Shown here: piece by piece, positions 1 through 5,729 of the stretch
Numbering within the stretch: position 1 is the stretch's first letter
How the letters are laid out: each line of letters starts with the position of its first letter
NCBI GenBank assembly: GCA_903828025.1
Contig: CAIKKO010000321.1
Coordinates: forward strand, 1 to 7,918
Direction of reading: 5' to 3'
Length of the DNA: 7,918 bases
Source: an uncultured Sphingomonadales bacterium
Lineage (GTDB): Bacteria; Pseudomonadota; Alphaproteobacteria; Sphingomonadales; Sphingomonadaceae
Notes under the pieces: generated by a model
The model's input: the letters and a program-made list of their open reading frames with translations, nothing else
Database searches by the model: none
Told to the model about the DNA's origin: nothing
Program-made: the position numbers and the translations under genes

Positions 1-1
1 C

Positions 2-838
2 GACACGTTGCCGCTGGACGAGCCATTCTGCTGGGTCGAAAGCCTCGCGATCCCGCTGACGATGGGCATGCTGTGCAGCCTGTTCAACATGCCGTTCGAC
101 GAATGGCGCGATCTCAAGCGCTGGTCGGACTATGGCAGCGGGGTCTCAGCCGACAACCTCAACGATACGTACCGCGCGGAGTGGATGAAGCAGATGGGCG
201 AAATGCTCGCGCGCTTCGACCGCGAACTCGAAGTCCACCGCGCGCTGCCGCCAAGCGACAATCTGCTCAGCCGCATGGTCCATTCCGAGGCGATGGGCAA
301 TCTGCCGATGCTGGAGCGGCTCGCCAATATCGCGCTGCTGATCGTGGCGGGGAACGACACGACGCGCAATTCGATTACCGGGCTGGTCGAGGCCTTGCAC
401 CTCTATCCGGACCAGGTGGAGCGGCTGCGCGCGGACCCGACGCTGAGCGCCAATGCCTCGCAGGAGATCATCCGCTGGCAAACCCCTGTCACGCATATGC
501 GCCGGACTGCAACGCGCGATGTCGAAGTGGGCGGGCAGCTGATCCGCGAGAGCGAGAAGATCGTCATGTGGTACATTTCGGGCAACCGCGACGAAAGCGT
601 GTTCCCGGATGCCGAGCGGTTTGACGTCACGCGCGAGAACGCGCGGCGGCATATTGCGTTCGGCCACGGGATCCACCGCTGCGTGGGTGCGCGGCTGGCC
701 GAAGTGCAGATCGCTGCGGTGATCGACGAACTGGTATCGCGCCGCCTGCGCGTGGTGCCGGTCGCGCCGCCGTCGCGGCTGGCGAGCCCGTTCCTCCATG
801 GGTTTACAGCGATGCCAGTGCGGCTGGAGCAGGACTGA
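2..838 (+). CDS. Cytochrome P450, CYP153-like (3' part; 5' end outside window)
   Basis: This is the C-terminal 278 residues of a soluble bacterial P450. The I-helix oxygen-binding motif AGNDTTRN lies at 347-370. The K-helix ExxR is EIIR at 464-475, followed by the stretch WQTPVTHMRRTA. The heme loop is FGHGIHRCVGARLAE, with the thiolate cysteine codon at 680-682. The combinations GNDTTRNS, QTPVxHMRRTA and VMWYISGNRDE are typical of the CYP153 family, whose members hydroxylate terminal carbons of alkanes, fatty acids or related hydrophobic chains using a ferredoxin and ferredoxin reductase. Neither redox partner is visible here. CYP153 proteins are usually a little over 400 residues, so roughly the first third is missing. 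The frame is open to the left edge, so no start can be assigned. The heme loop has FGHG where CYP153 more often has FGFG, so a related subfamily is possible. Family P450 is certain; the CYP153 assignment is likely and the substrate unknown. Confidence 0.9.
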   Translation, partial: DTLPLDEPFCWVESLAIPLTMGMLCSLFNMPFDEWRDLKRWSDYGSGVSADNLNDTYRAEWMKQMGEMLARFDRELEVHRALPPSDNLLSRMVHSEAMGNLPMLERLANIALLIVAGNDTTRNSITGLVEALHLYPDQVERLRADPTLSANASQEIIRWQTPVTHMRRTATRDVEVGGQLIRESEKIVMWYISGNRDESVFPDAERFDVTRENARRHIAFGHGIHRCVGARLAEVQIAAVIDELVSRRLRVVPVAPPSRLASPFLHGFTAMPVRLEQD

Positions 839-988
839 CCGGACCCCGCAACCCCTGCACGGGCGGCCGAGTGGCTCAAAAGTTATGGCATCGCTTGAGT
901 GCAGTTCGATGCCTGTGCGCGCGATCTGAAGAAGCAACGCGCGCGGGCGGCCTGAGGCATATTCCTCCGACCAACCGTCGGCAGGCGA

Positions 989-1021
989 CCTCCCCATTTG
1001 CACCGCGAGGAAATGGGGAGG
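989..1021. terminator. Perfect 11-bp hairpin between convergent genes, likely bidirectional terminator
   Basis: The arms CCTCCCCATTT (989-999) and AAATGGGGAGG (1011-1021) are exact reverse complements around an 11-nt loop. The hairpin lies between the P450 stop at 838 and the stop of the - strand monooxygenase at 1037, which is where a shared terminator is expected. There is no long T-run on either side, so classic Rho-independent termination is not proven. From general knowledge, short CTCCCC...GGGGAG palindromes are scattered through sphingomonad intergenic regions, so it may also be a copy of a dispersed repeat. Confidence 0.6.
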
Positions 1022-1036
1022 GTCTGATGGGTTGCG

Positions 1037-2551
1037 CTACTCCGCCGCTTCCAGTGCCGCCGCGGCCGCCGTGCGCTGGCCGTCGTAGATAAACTCGCTG
1101 GCTGACGGGTCGATCGCGGGGATTTCGTTGCGTTCGCTCCAGTAGTCCTGATTGTGCTGCCATTCGGGCTTGTCGCCGCGCTTCGGCATGCGGTCCAGAT
1201 CGCGCATCAGATACGTCGGGTTGAAGTTGTCGGCATCGATCCATGGCAGGATCGGCATGTCGGCGTCCTCAGGCCTAAGCGCGGCCTCGACCTTGTGCGC
1301 GCCGGTTGCGTCCATGTGGTTCAGCAGCTTGCACACGAAATCGCCGACGATATCGACCCGCAGCGTCCACGAAGCGCGGAAGTAGCCGAACACCCAGACC
1401 ATATTGGGTACGCCAGTGAACATCATGCCGCGATAGTTGACAGTATCGGCCCAGTTGACGGCGTTGCCATCCACGCTGAAAGGTATCTCGCCCAGCACCG
1501 ACAGGCGGAAGCCGGTGCAGGCCACGATGATATCGGCCTCGATCTCCTGGCCAGATGTGGTCCGCACACCGTTTGCCGTGAACGTGTCGATCGTGTCGGT
1601 GACGACCGAGGCATTGCCCGCAACGACATGCTTGAACATGTCGCCATCGGGCAGCTGGGCGAGGCGCTGCTGCCAGGGGCGGTACTTCGGGGTGAAGTGC
1701 GGCTCGAAATTGAAATCTTCGCCGGCATAACCGCGAATCAGCGCGCGCAAATCCTCGGCCATGGCCTCGGGCTCCTCGCGGCTGCGGCGGTCCATCGCGT
1801 AGAAATTGTGGATGTAGTCCTGCCGGACCACGCGGTGGATCGTCGGCTCGTCAATCCCGATCATGCGCAGCCGGTCAGCCAGTTCGCAAACGTTGGGCGC
1901 GCAGTAGAACCATGTCGGCGAGCGTTGGAGCATGGTGACTTTGGCACCGGCATCGCACAGTGCCGGAACGATGGTGGCGGCAGTGGCGCCAGAGCCGATC
2001 ACCAGCACGCGCTTGCCCGAAACATCGGTTGCCGGATCCCACAGCTGGGCGTGGACGAACTGGCCCGTGTAATCGGCCATGCCTGCCCAATCGGGGGTAT
2101 AAGGCGTCTTGTGGTCGTAGTAGCCCTGACACATCCACAGGAAGCCGGCGGTGAACACGCATTCGCTGCCATCCTTGCGGCGGGCGTTCACGGTCCAGAG
2201 ATTGTCCGCGCTCGACCAACTGCACGACGTGATCGTGTGGCCATAGCGGATGTGCTGGTCGATGTGGTTTTCGGAAATCACCTCGCCCATGTAGCGCAGG
2301 ATTTCGTCCGCCGTGGCGATGGGGGCGCCGACCCAGGGCTTGAACCGATAGCCGAACGTGTAGAGATCGGAATCGGAACGGATGCCGGGGTATTTGTGCG
2401 TTTCCCACGTGCCGCCGAACGTATCCTTGCTGTCGAGAATGGTGAAGGTTTTGCCCGGGCATTGGTCCTGCAGATGCTTGGCCGAGCCGATGCCCGAAAT
2501 GCCTGCGCCAACAATCAGCACATCGACGTGAACCGAACCTTCTTGCGCCAT
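1037..2551 (-). CDS. Flavin-dependent monooxygenase, type I Baeyer-Villiger / EtaA-like
   Basis: A 504-residue FAD- and NADPH-dependent oxygenase that probably converts ketones to esters or lactones, or oxidises a heteroatom in a hydrophobic substrate. The FAD-binding Rossmann motif GAGISG is at residues 15-20. GGTW at 46-49 is followed by YPGIRSDSDLYTFGYRFKPW at 54-73, a stretch characteristic of the EtaA (ethionamide monooxygenase) group. The BVMO fingerprint appears as YTGQFVHAQLWD (161-172), keeping G163, H167 and W171. The second Rossmann motif, for NADPH, is GSGATA at 186-191. Length matches EtaA-type enzymes (about 490-500). I chose the ATG at 2551 because it is preceded by AAAGGAG with a 6-nt gap and starts just before the flavin motif; the frame stays open 135 bases further upstream but shows no family similarity there. 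It is convergent with the P450 and divergent from crtY. The group is confident; the substrate cannot be read from the sequence. Confidence 0.92.
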   Translation of the reverse strand: MAQEGSVHVDVLIVGAGISGIGSAKHLQDQCPGKTFTILDSKDTFGGTWETHKYPGIRSDSDLYTFGYRFKPWVGAPIATADEILRYMGEVISENHIDQHIRYGHTITSCSWSSADNLWTVNARRKDGSECVFTAGFLWMCQGYYDHKTPYTPDWAGMADYTGQFVHAQLWDPATDVSGKRVLVIGSGATAATIVPALCDAGAKVTMLQRSPTWFYCAPNVCELADRLRMIGIDEPTIHRVVRQDYIHNFYAMDRRSREEPEAMAEDLRALIRGYAGEDFNFEPHFTPKYRPWQQRLAQLPDGDMFKHVVAGNASVVTDTIDTFTANGVRTTSGQEIEADIIVACTGFRLSVLGEIPFSVDGNAVNWADTVNYRGMMFTGVPNMVWVFGYFRASWTLRVDIVGDFVCKLLNHMDATGAHKVEAALRPEDADMPILPWIDADNFNPTYLMRDLDRMPKRGDKPEWQHNQDYWSERNEIPAIDPSASEFIYDGQRTAAAAALEAAE

Positions 2552-2557
2552 CTCTCT

Positions 2558-2564
2558 CTCCTTT
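2558..2564 (-). promoter_or_regulatory. Ribosome binding site fixing the monooxygenase start
   Basis: On the - strand the bases read AAAGGAG, followed by the 6-nt spacer AGAGAG and then ATG at 2551. This is a near-perfect Shine-Dalgarno at normal distance, and it argues against the longer reading frame that begins at 2686. Confidence 0.8.
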
Positions 2565-2665
2565 ATCGCGTGGCCTGCCACCTGGATCGCGTGCCCTGTT
2601 TGCTGGGCGATCCGGGGCAGTGCCCGCCATTGCGGTCTGCGTGACCGTCTGGCTGCAAAGAGGCC

Positions 2666-2679
2666 TTGATCCGGGTCAA
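2666..2679. promoter_or_regulatory. FNR/FixK-type palindrome TTGATCCGGGTCAA
   Basis: TTGAT-N4-GTCAA matches the binding pattern of the FNR/FixK/FnrL branch of the CRP-FNR family (consensus TTGAT-N4-ATCAA; alphaproteobacterial sites often have GTCAA in one half). Its centre is about 121 bases upstream of the monooxygenase ATG and about 350 bases upstream of the crtY ATG. No clear -10 element sits at the usual 41.5-base spacing in either direction. If used, it would link one or both divergent genes to oxygen supply. The match is seen; its function is inferred. Confidence 0.5.
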
Positions 2680-2699
2680 AAGGCAACAGGAATCTTGGG

Positions 2700-2748
2700 C
2701 GGTCCGCGCTGCGGGTGAAACCTTACAAAAGGTTCACGCGGCGGACCG
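2700..2748. repeat. Long imperfect inverted repeat (49-nt hairpin)
   Basis: The outer arms CGGTCCGC (2700-2707) and GCGGACCG (2741-2748) are exact complements. Inside them lies a second dyad, GTGAAACCTT (2715-2724) against AAGGTTCAC (2729-2737), with one bulged A and a 4-nt loop ACAA. Between outer and inner stems there is a small internal loop. It could be an RNA structure in a leader or an operator for a dimeric regulator. No T-run follows on either strand, so it does not look like a standard terminator. Confidence 0.6.
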
Positions 2749-2842
2749 GGCCGGGTCATCCGGGATGCGGCAGACCTGTGTGCATCGACCTCGCCCACGC
2801 GGTTCAACGTCCCTCGGACAGCGCGGGCCGGGAATGATGCTT

Positions 2843-2872
2843 CGGGAGCCCCTTCCCCCAGGCTTGCTCCCG
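2843..2872. repeat. Inverted repeat CGGGAGC/GCTCCCG
   Basis: Exact 7-bp arms (2843-2849 and 2866-2872) enclose a 16-nt C/T-rich loop. It stands five bases before a stronger hairpin, so the two form a tandem pair ahead of crtY. Seven GC-rich base pairs can arise by chance in DNA this rich in G and C, so the case rests on the pairing with its neighbour. Confidence 0.4.
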
Positions 2873-2877
2873 ACCTT

Positions 2878-2912
2878 CCCGGGGATGGCGAACCTTCGCC
2901 GCCATCCCCGGG
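2878..2912. repeat. Perfect 13-bp GC-rich hairpin upstream of crtY
   Basis: The arms CCCGGGGATGGCG (2878-2890) and CGCCATCCCCGGG (2900-2912) are exact complements around a 9-nt loop. An alternative inner pairing, GGCGAA with TTCGCC (2887-2892 and 2895-2900), competes with it. On the + strand it is followed by CCCCCTTTG, a poor U-tract. Possible roles are an attenuator in a crtY leader, a barrier separating the divergent transcripts, or a dispersed genomic palindrome. Confidence 0.6.
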
Positions 2913-2927
2913 CCCCCTTTGCGAAAG

Positions 2928-2972
2928 TCCCCTCACGAACGGCCCCCTCACGAACGGCCCCCTCACGAACGG
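2928..2972. repeat. Three tandem copies of a 15-bp unit (CCCCCTCACGAACGG)
   Basis: Units span 2928-2942, 2943-2957 and 2958-2972. The second and third are identical and the first differs only in its first base (T for C). They end about 50 bases before the crtY ATG. Because 15 is a multiple of three, reading in the crtY frame gives a repeated Pro-Pro-His-Glu-Arg, but no start with a ribosome binding site precedes it. The close identity implies recent duplication or selection, for example for repeated regulator binding. Confidence 0.85.
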
Positions 2973-3023
2973 GCAGCACGCGCCGGTTGCGCCGATGCGG
3001 CCTTGCGCCTAATCGCCTTCACG

Positions 3024-4241
3024 ATGAATGCACGGCGTTGTGATATCGCGATCCTCGGCGGCGGGCTGGCAGGCGGGCTGATAGCGCTCGCGCTCGCGCG
3101 GCACCGCCCCGATCTGACGCTTCTGCTTGTCGAGCAGGACGAGCGCCTCGGCGGCAACCACGTGTGGTCGTTTTTCGGCACCGATACCGACCAGCCCGCG
3201 ACCGACTTGCTTGCTCCACTGGTGACGGCGACCTGGTCCGATTACGAAGTGCGCTTTCCGGGCCAGACCCGTACGCTCGGCACCAGCTATTGCGCAATGA
3301 CCTCGGCCAGTCTGGACGCGGCGCTGCGTGCGGCGCTGCCGGCCGACGCGATCCTGTCCGGCACATCGGTGACAGCCTGCAGCGCGGATGAAGTGACGCT
3401 CGGCGATGGCACCCTCATCAGTGCCGGCGGAGTGATCGACGCACGCGGCATCCGTGATGTTACGCATTTTACCGGCGGTTGGCAGAAGTTTGTCGGCCAG
3501 AAACTGAAGCTGACCGCGCCGCACGGGCTCGCCCGCCCGATCGTGATGGACGCCACGGTCGAGCAGGCGGACGGCTACCGTTTCGTCTATGCCCTGCCCT
3601 TCGCGCCGGACGTGGTGTTCCTTGAGGACACGTACTATTCGGACGATGCCGCGCTCGACCAGCCGCTGCTGCGCCAGCGTATCGCCGATTATGCGGCCGC
3701 AAAGGGCTGGCAGATCGAGTCCATCCTCAATGAGGAGCACGGCGTGCTGCCGGTGGTGGCAGGCGGCGATTTCAAGGGATTCTGGCGCGCGGGCGATCAG
3801 CAGGCAGCCCGCGCCGGATCGCGCGCCGGGCTGTTTCATGCGCTGACCAGCTATTCGGTGCCCGATGCGGTGCGCTTTGCGCTGGCACTGGCGCAGGAAG
3901 CGGCGCTCGACGGGGCGAGCCTCAAGGCCTTTTCCGCGCGCTGGGCCGCGCAGCACTGGCAGGCGCAGACGTATTACCGCACGCTTTCCGCGCTGTTGTT
4001 TGCTGCGGCTGAGCCAGATGAGCGCTACCGTGTGCTGCAGCGCTTCTACCGGCTCGATCCGGCGCTGATCGAGCGGTTTTATTCCGGGCGCTCCACGCCT
4101 TTCGACAAGTTCCGGATACTGGCGGGCATTCCGCCAGTGCCGATCAGCCGCGCGCTGGGAGTCCTGACCGGGCTCGGCAAGCAACCCCTGCCGCTCCAGA
4201 TTGCGCCGCTCCATTTCACAGGATCTCCAGAGGTATCATGA
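3024..4241 (+). CDS. crtY: Lycopene beta-cyclase CrtY
   Basis: A 405-residue flavoprotein that cyclises both ends of lycopene to give beta-carotene by a non-redox reaction, normally at the membrane. The N-terminal dinucleotide-binding motif GGGLAGG is at residues 12-18, with E37 ending the second strand and the CrtY-typical GGNHVWSFF at 43-51. DARG is at 139-142. YALPF (189-193) leads into FLEDT (199-203), which corresponds to the FLEET motif of cyclases, with E201 the likely catalytic acid. EEHGVLPVVAGG and GFWRAG follow. Length fits proteobacterial CrtY (about 380-400). I chose the ATG at 3024 because the flavin motif begins nine codons later, as in homologues; no Shine-Dalgarno is visible, and the frame stays open upstream through the 15-bp repeats. 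The stop overlaps the crtI start as ATGA, implying translational coupling. It is the first gene of the carotenoid operon. Confidence 0.95.
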   Translation: MNARRCDIAILGGGLAGGLIALALARHRPDLTLLLVEQDERLGGNHVWSFFGTDTDQPATDLLAPLVTATWSDYEVRFPGQTRTLGTSYCAMTSASLDAALRAALPADAILSGTSVTACSADEVTLGDGTLISAGGVIDARGIRDVTHFTGGWQKFVGQKLKLTAPHGLARPIVMDATVEQADGYRFVYALPFAPDVVFLEDTYYSDDAALDQPLLRQRIADYAAAKGWQIESILNEEHGVLPVVAGGDFKGFWRAGDQQAARAGSRAGLFHALTSYSVPDAVRFALALAQEAALDGASLKAFSARWAAQHWQAQTYYRTLSALLFAAAEPDERYRVLQRFYRLDPALIERFYSGRSTPFDKFRILAGIPPVPISRALGVLTGLGKQPLPLQIAPLHFTGSPEVS

Positions 4242-5722
4242 AGAAAGCATGCGTGATCGGCGCCGGGTTCGGCGGGCTGGCACTGGCCATTCGGCTGCAA
4301 TCGGCAGGCATTCAGACCACCGTGGTCGAAGCGCGCGACAAGCCGGGCGGGCGTGCCTACCACTGGGAGAAGGACGGCTTCACGTTCGATGCCGGACCGA
4401 CTGTGGTCACCGATCCGCCATGCCTGCAGGAACTGTGGGCGCTTTCGGGCCACAAGATGGAGGACGATGTCGAACTGGTGCCGGTCATGCCGTTCTACCG
4501 GCTCAACTGGCCCGATGGCACGAACTTCGATTATTCGAACGACGAGGCGGGCCTCAACGCCGAGATCGCGAAGCTCAATCCGCGCGACGTGGCGGGCTAT
4601 GCCGAATTCCTGAAATACTCCGCCGGGGTGTTCGAGGAAGGCTACGTCAAACTCGGGTCGGTGCCGTTCCTCGATTTCGCGTCGATGCTCAAGGCCGCGC
4701 CGTCGCTGATGCGCTATCAGGCGTGGCGCTCGGTCTATTCGGTGGTCTCGAGCTACATCCAGAACGACAAGCTGCGCGAGGCGTTCAGTTTCCATTCGCT
4801 GCTGGTCGGCGGCAATCCGATGAACACCAGCTCGATCTATGCGCTCATCCACAAGCTGGAGAAAGACGGCGGCGTGTGGTGGGCCAAGGGCGGCACCAAC
4901 AAGCTGATCGCGGGCATGGTCACGCATTTCGAGCGGCTTGGCGGCGTGGTGCGGCTTGGCGATCCGGTGGTGCATATCCACTCGCTGGGTGACCGGGTGA
5001 CGGCGGTGGAAACCAAAAGCGGCTGGCGCGAGAGTGTCGACGCGGTGGCTTCGAACGGCGATATCGTCCATTCCTACCGCGATCTGATGCCCGACAACGG
5101 GCACGCGCAGCGTCGGGCCAAATCGCTGAAGAAGAAGAAGTTCTCGCCGAGCCTGTTCGTGGTGCACTTCGGCATCGAGGGCACCTGGCCGGGGATCGCG
5201 CACCACATGATCCTGTTCGGGCCGCGCTACAAAGGCCTGCTCGACGACATCTACAAGCACGGCGTGCTGCCCGAGGATTTCTCGATCTACCTCCACCACC
5301 CGTCGGTGAGCGACCCCTCGATGGCACCCGAAGGCATGAGCACGTTCTATGCGCTGGTGCCGGTCGCGCACATGGGCAAGCTGCCGGTGGACTGGGACGA
5401 AATCGGCCCGCTGCTCGAAAAGCGCGTGCTCGATGAAGTGGGCCGCAGACTTATCCCCGATATCCACAGCCGGATCGTGACCAAGTTTTCCTACACGCCG
5501 AAGGACTTCTCGCAGGATCTCTCGGCGCATCTCGGCAGCGCGTTCAGCCTTGAGCCGCTGATCACGCAGTCCGCCTATTTCCGCGCGCACAACCGTGACG
5601 ACGCGATCCATAACTTCTATCTGGTCGGTGCGGGCACCCATCCGGGCGCAGGGATTCCCGGCGTGGTAGGCAGCGCCAAGGCGACCGCGAAGCTGATGAT
5701 CGAGGATCTGCAGGAAGCGTGA
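4238..5722 (+). CDS. crtI: Phytoene desaturase CrtI (lycopene-forming)
   Basis: A 494-residue FAD enzyme that carries out the desaturation steps from phytoene to lycopene and, in the bacterial type, also isomerises to all-trans. The N-terminal Rossmann motif GAGFGG is at residues 8-13. VVEARDKPGGRAY (29-41) and FTFDAGPTVV (48-57) follow. The C-terminal carotenoid-desaturase signature runs from FYLVGAGTHPGAGIPG to GSAK (460-481). The length equals the usual bacterial CrtI (about 490-500). The start ATG lies within the crtY stop (ATGA overlap) and has AGAGG four bases upstream at 4229-4233. The next gene begins seven bases after its stop. The sequence alone cannot tell a four-step (lycopene) from a three-step (neurosporene) enzyme, but the adjoining crtY makes lycopene the sensible product. 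Confidence 0.97.
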   Translation: MKKACVIGAGFGGLALAIRLQSAGIQTTVVEARDKPGGRAYHWEKDGFTFDAGPTVVTDPPCLQELWALSGHKMEDDVELVPVMPFYRLNWPDGTNFDYSNDEAGLNAEIAKLNPRDVAGYAEFLKYSAGVFEEGYVKLGSVPFLDFASMLKAAPSLMRYQAWRSVYSVVSSYIQNDKLREAFSFHSLLVGGNPMNTSSIYALIHKLEKDGGVWWAKGGTNKLIAGMVTHFERLGGVVRLGDPVVHIHSLGDRVTAVETKSGWRESVDAVASNGDIVHSYRDLMPDNGHAQRRAKSLKKKKFSPSLFVVHFGIEGTWPGIAHHMILFGPRYKGLLDDIYKHGVLPEDFSIYLHHPSVSDPSMAPEGMSTFYALVPVAHMGKLPVDWDEIGPLLEKRVLDEVGRRLIPDIHSRIVTKFSYTPKDFSQDLSAHLGSAFSLEPLITQSAYFRAHNRDDAIHNFYLVGAGTHPGAGIPGVVGSAKATAKLMIEDLQEA

Positions 5723-5729
5723 GACACAG

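Larger units (their letters stand above)
2552..3023. other. 472-bp divergent intergenic control region between monooxygenase and crtY
   Basis: No convincing gene lies in this stretch; the open frames crossing it have no ribosome binding site and no recognisable protein motif. Instead it holds a series of symmetric or repeated elements. They are a 7-bp inverted repeat GGATCGC/GCGATCC at 2584-2590 and 2607-2613, an FNR/FixK-like palindrome at 2666-2679, an imperfect 49-nt hairpin at 2700-2748, a 7-bp hairpin at 2843-2872, a 13-bp hairpin at 2878-2912 and three 15-bp direct repeats at 2928-2972. It must carry the promoters of both divergent genes. I could not find a good -35/-10 pair for either. 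The weak pair TTGCGC (2987) and TAATCG (3010) would give an almost leaderless crtY transcript, which is speculative. Confidence 0.6.

Noticed and set aside
867..915. tRNA-like stretch (GGCCGAGTGGCTCAA resembling a serine tRNA D-arm, then AGTTCGATGCC resembling a T-arm)
   Set aside because: No acceptor stem, anticodon stem or correct spacing can be formed around it; the resemblance is limited to short pieces.
2584..2613. GGATCGC/GCGATCC inverted repeat as a riboswitch or operator in the monooxygenase leader
   Set aside because: Only seven clean base pairs with a 16-nt loop and no known motif; could be chance in GC-rich DNA, so it is only mentioned within the intergenic entry.
1154..2644. Long open frame on the + strand opposite the monooxygenase (about 496 codons)
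   Set aside because: An antisense shadow caused by GC-rich third positions; no recognisable motif, and the - strand gene has clear cofactor motifs and a ribosome binding site.
2552..2686. 45-codon N-terminal extension of the monooxygenase frame
   Set aside because: It has no ribosome binding site, no family similarity, and the ATG at 2551 has a strong AAAGGAG at the right distance.
2928..2972. CRISPR array
   Set aside because: The repeats are only 15 bp, directly tandem with no spacers, and no cas genes are nearby.
2919..3023. 35-codon extension of crtY containing the Pro-Pro-His-Glu-Arg repeat
   Set aside because: The TTG start lacks a ribosome binding site and follows a strong hairpin, and CrtY homologues start near residue 1 of the shorter version. 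Kept as a question in the findings only.
3009..4214. Open frame on the - strand opposite crtY (about 401 codons)
   Set aside because: Same shadow effect; no motifs, while crtY shows all cyclase signatures.
4079..5641. Long open frame on the - strand opposite crtI (about 520 codons)
   Set aside because: Antisense shadow with Arg/His-rich low-complexity translation and no family motif; crtI on the + strand is unmistakable.
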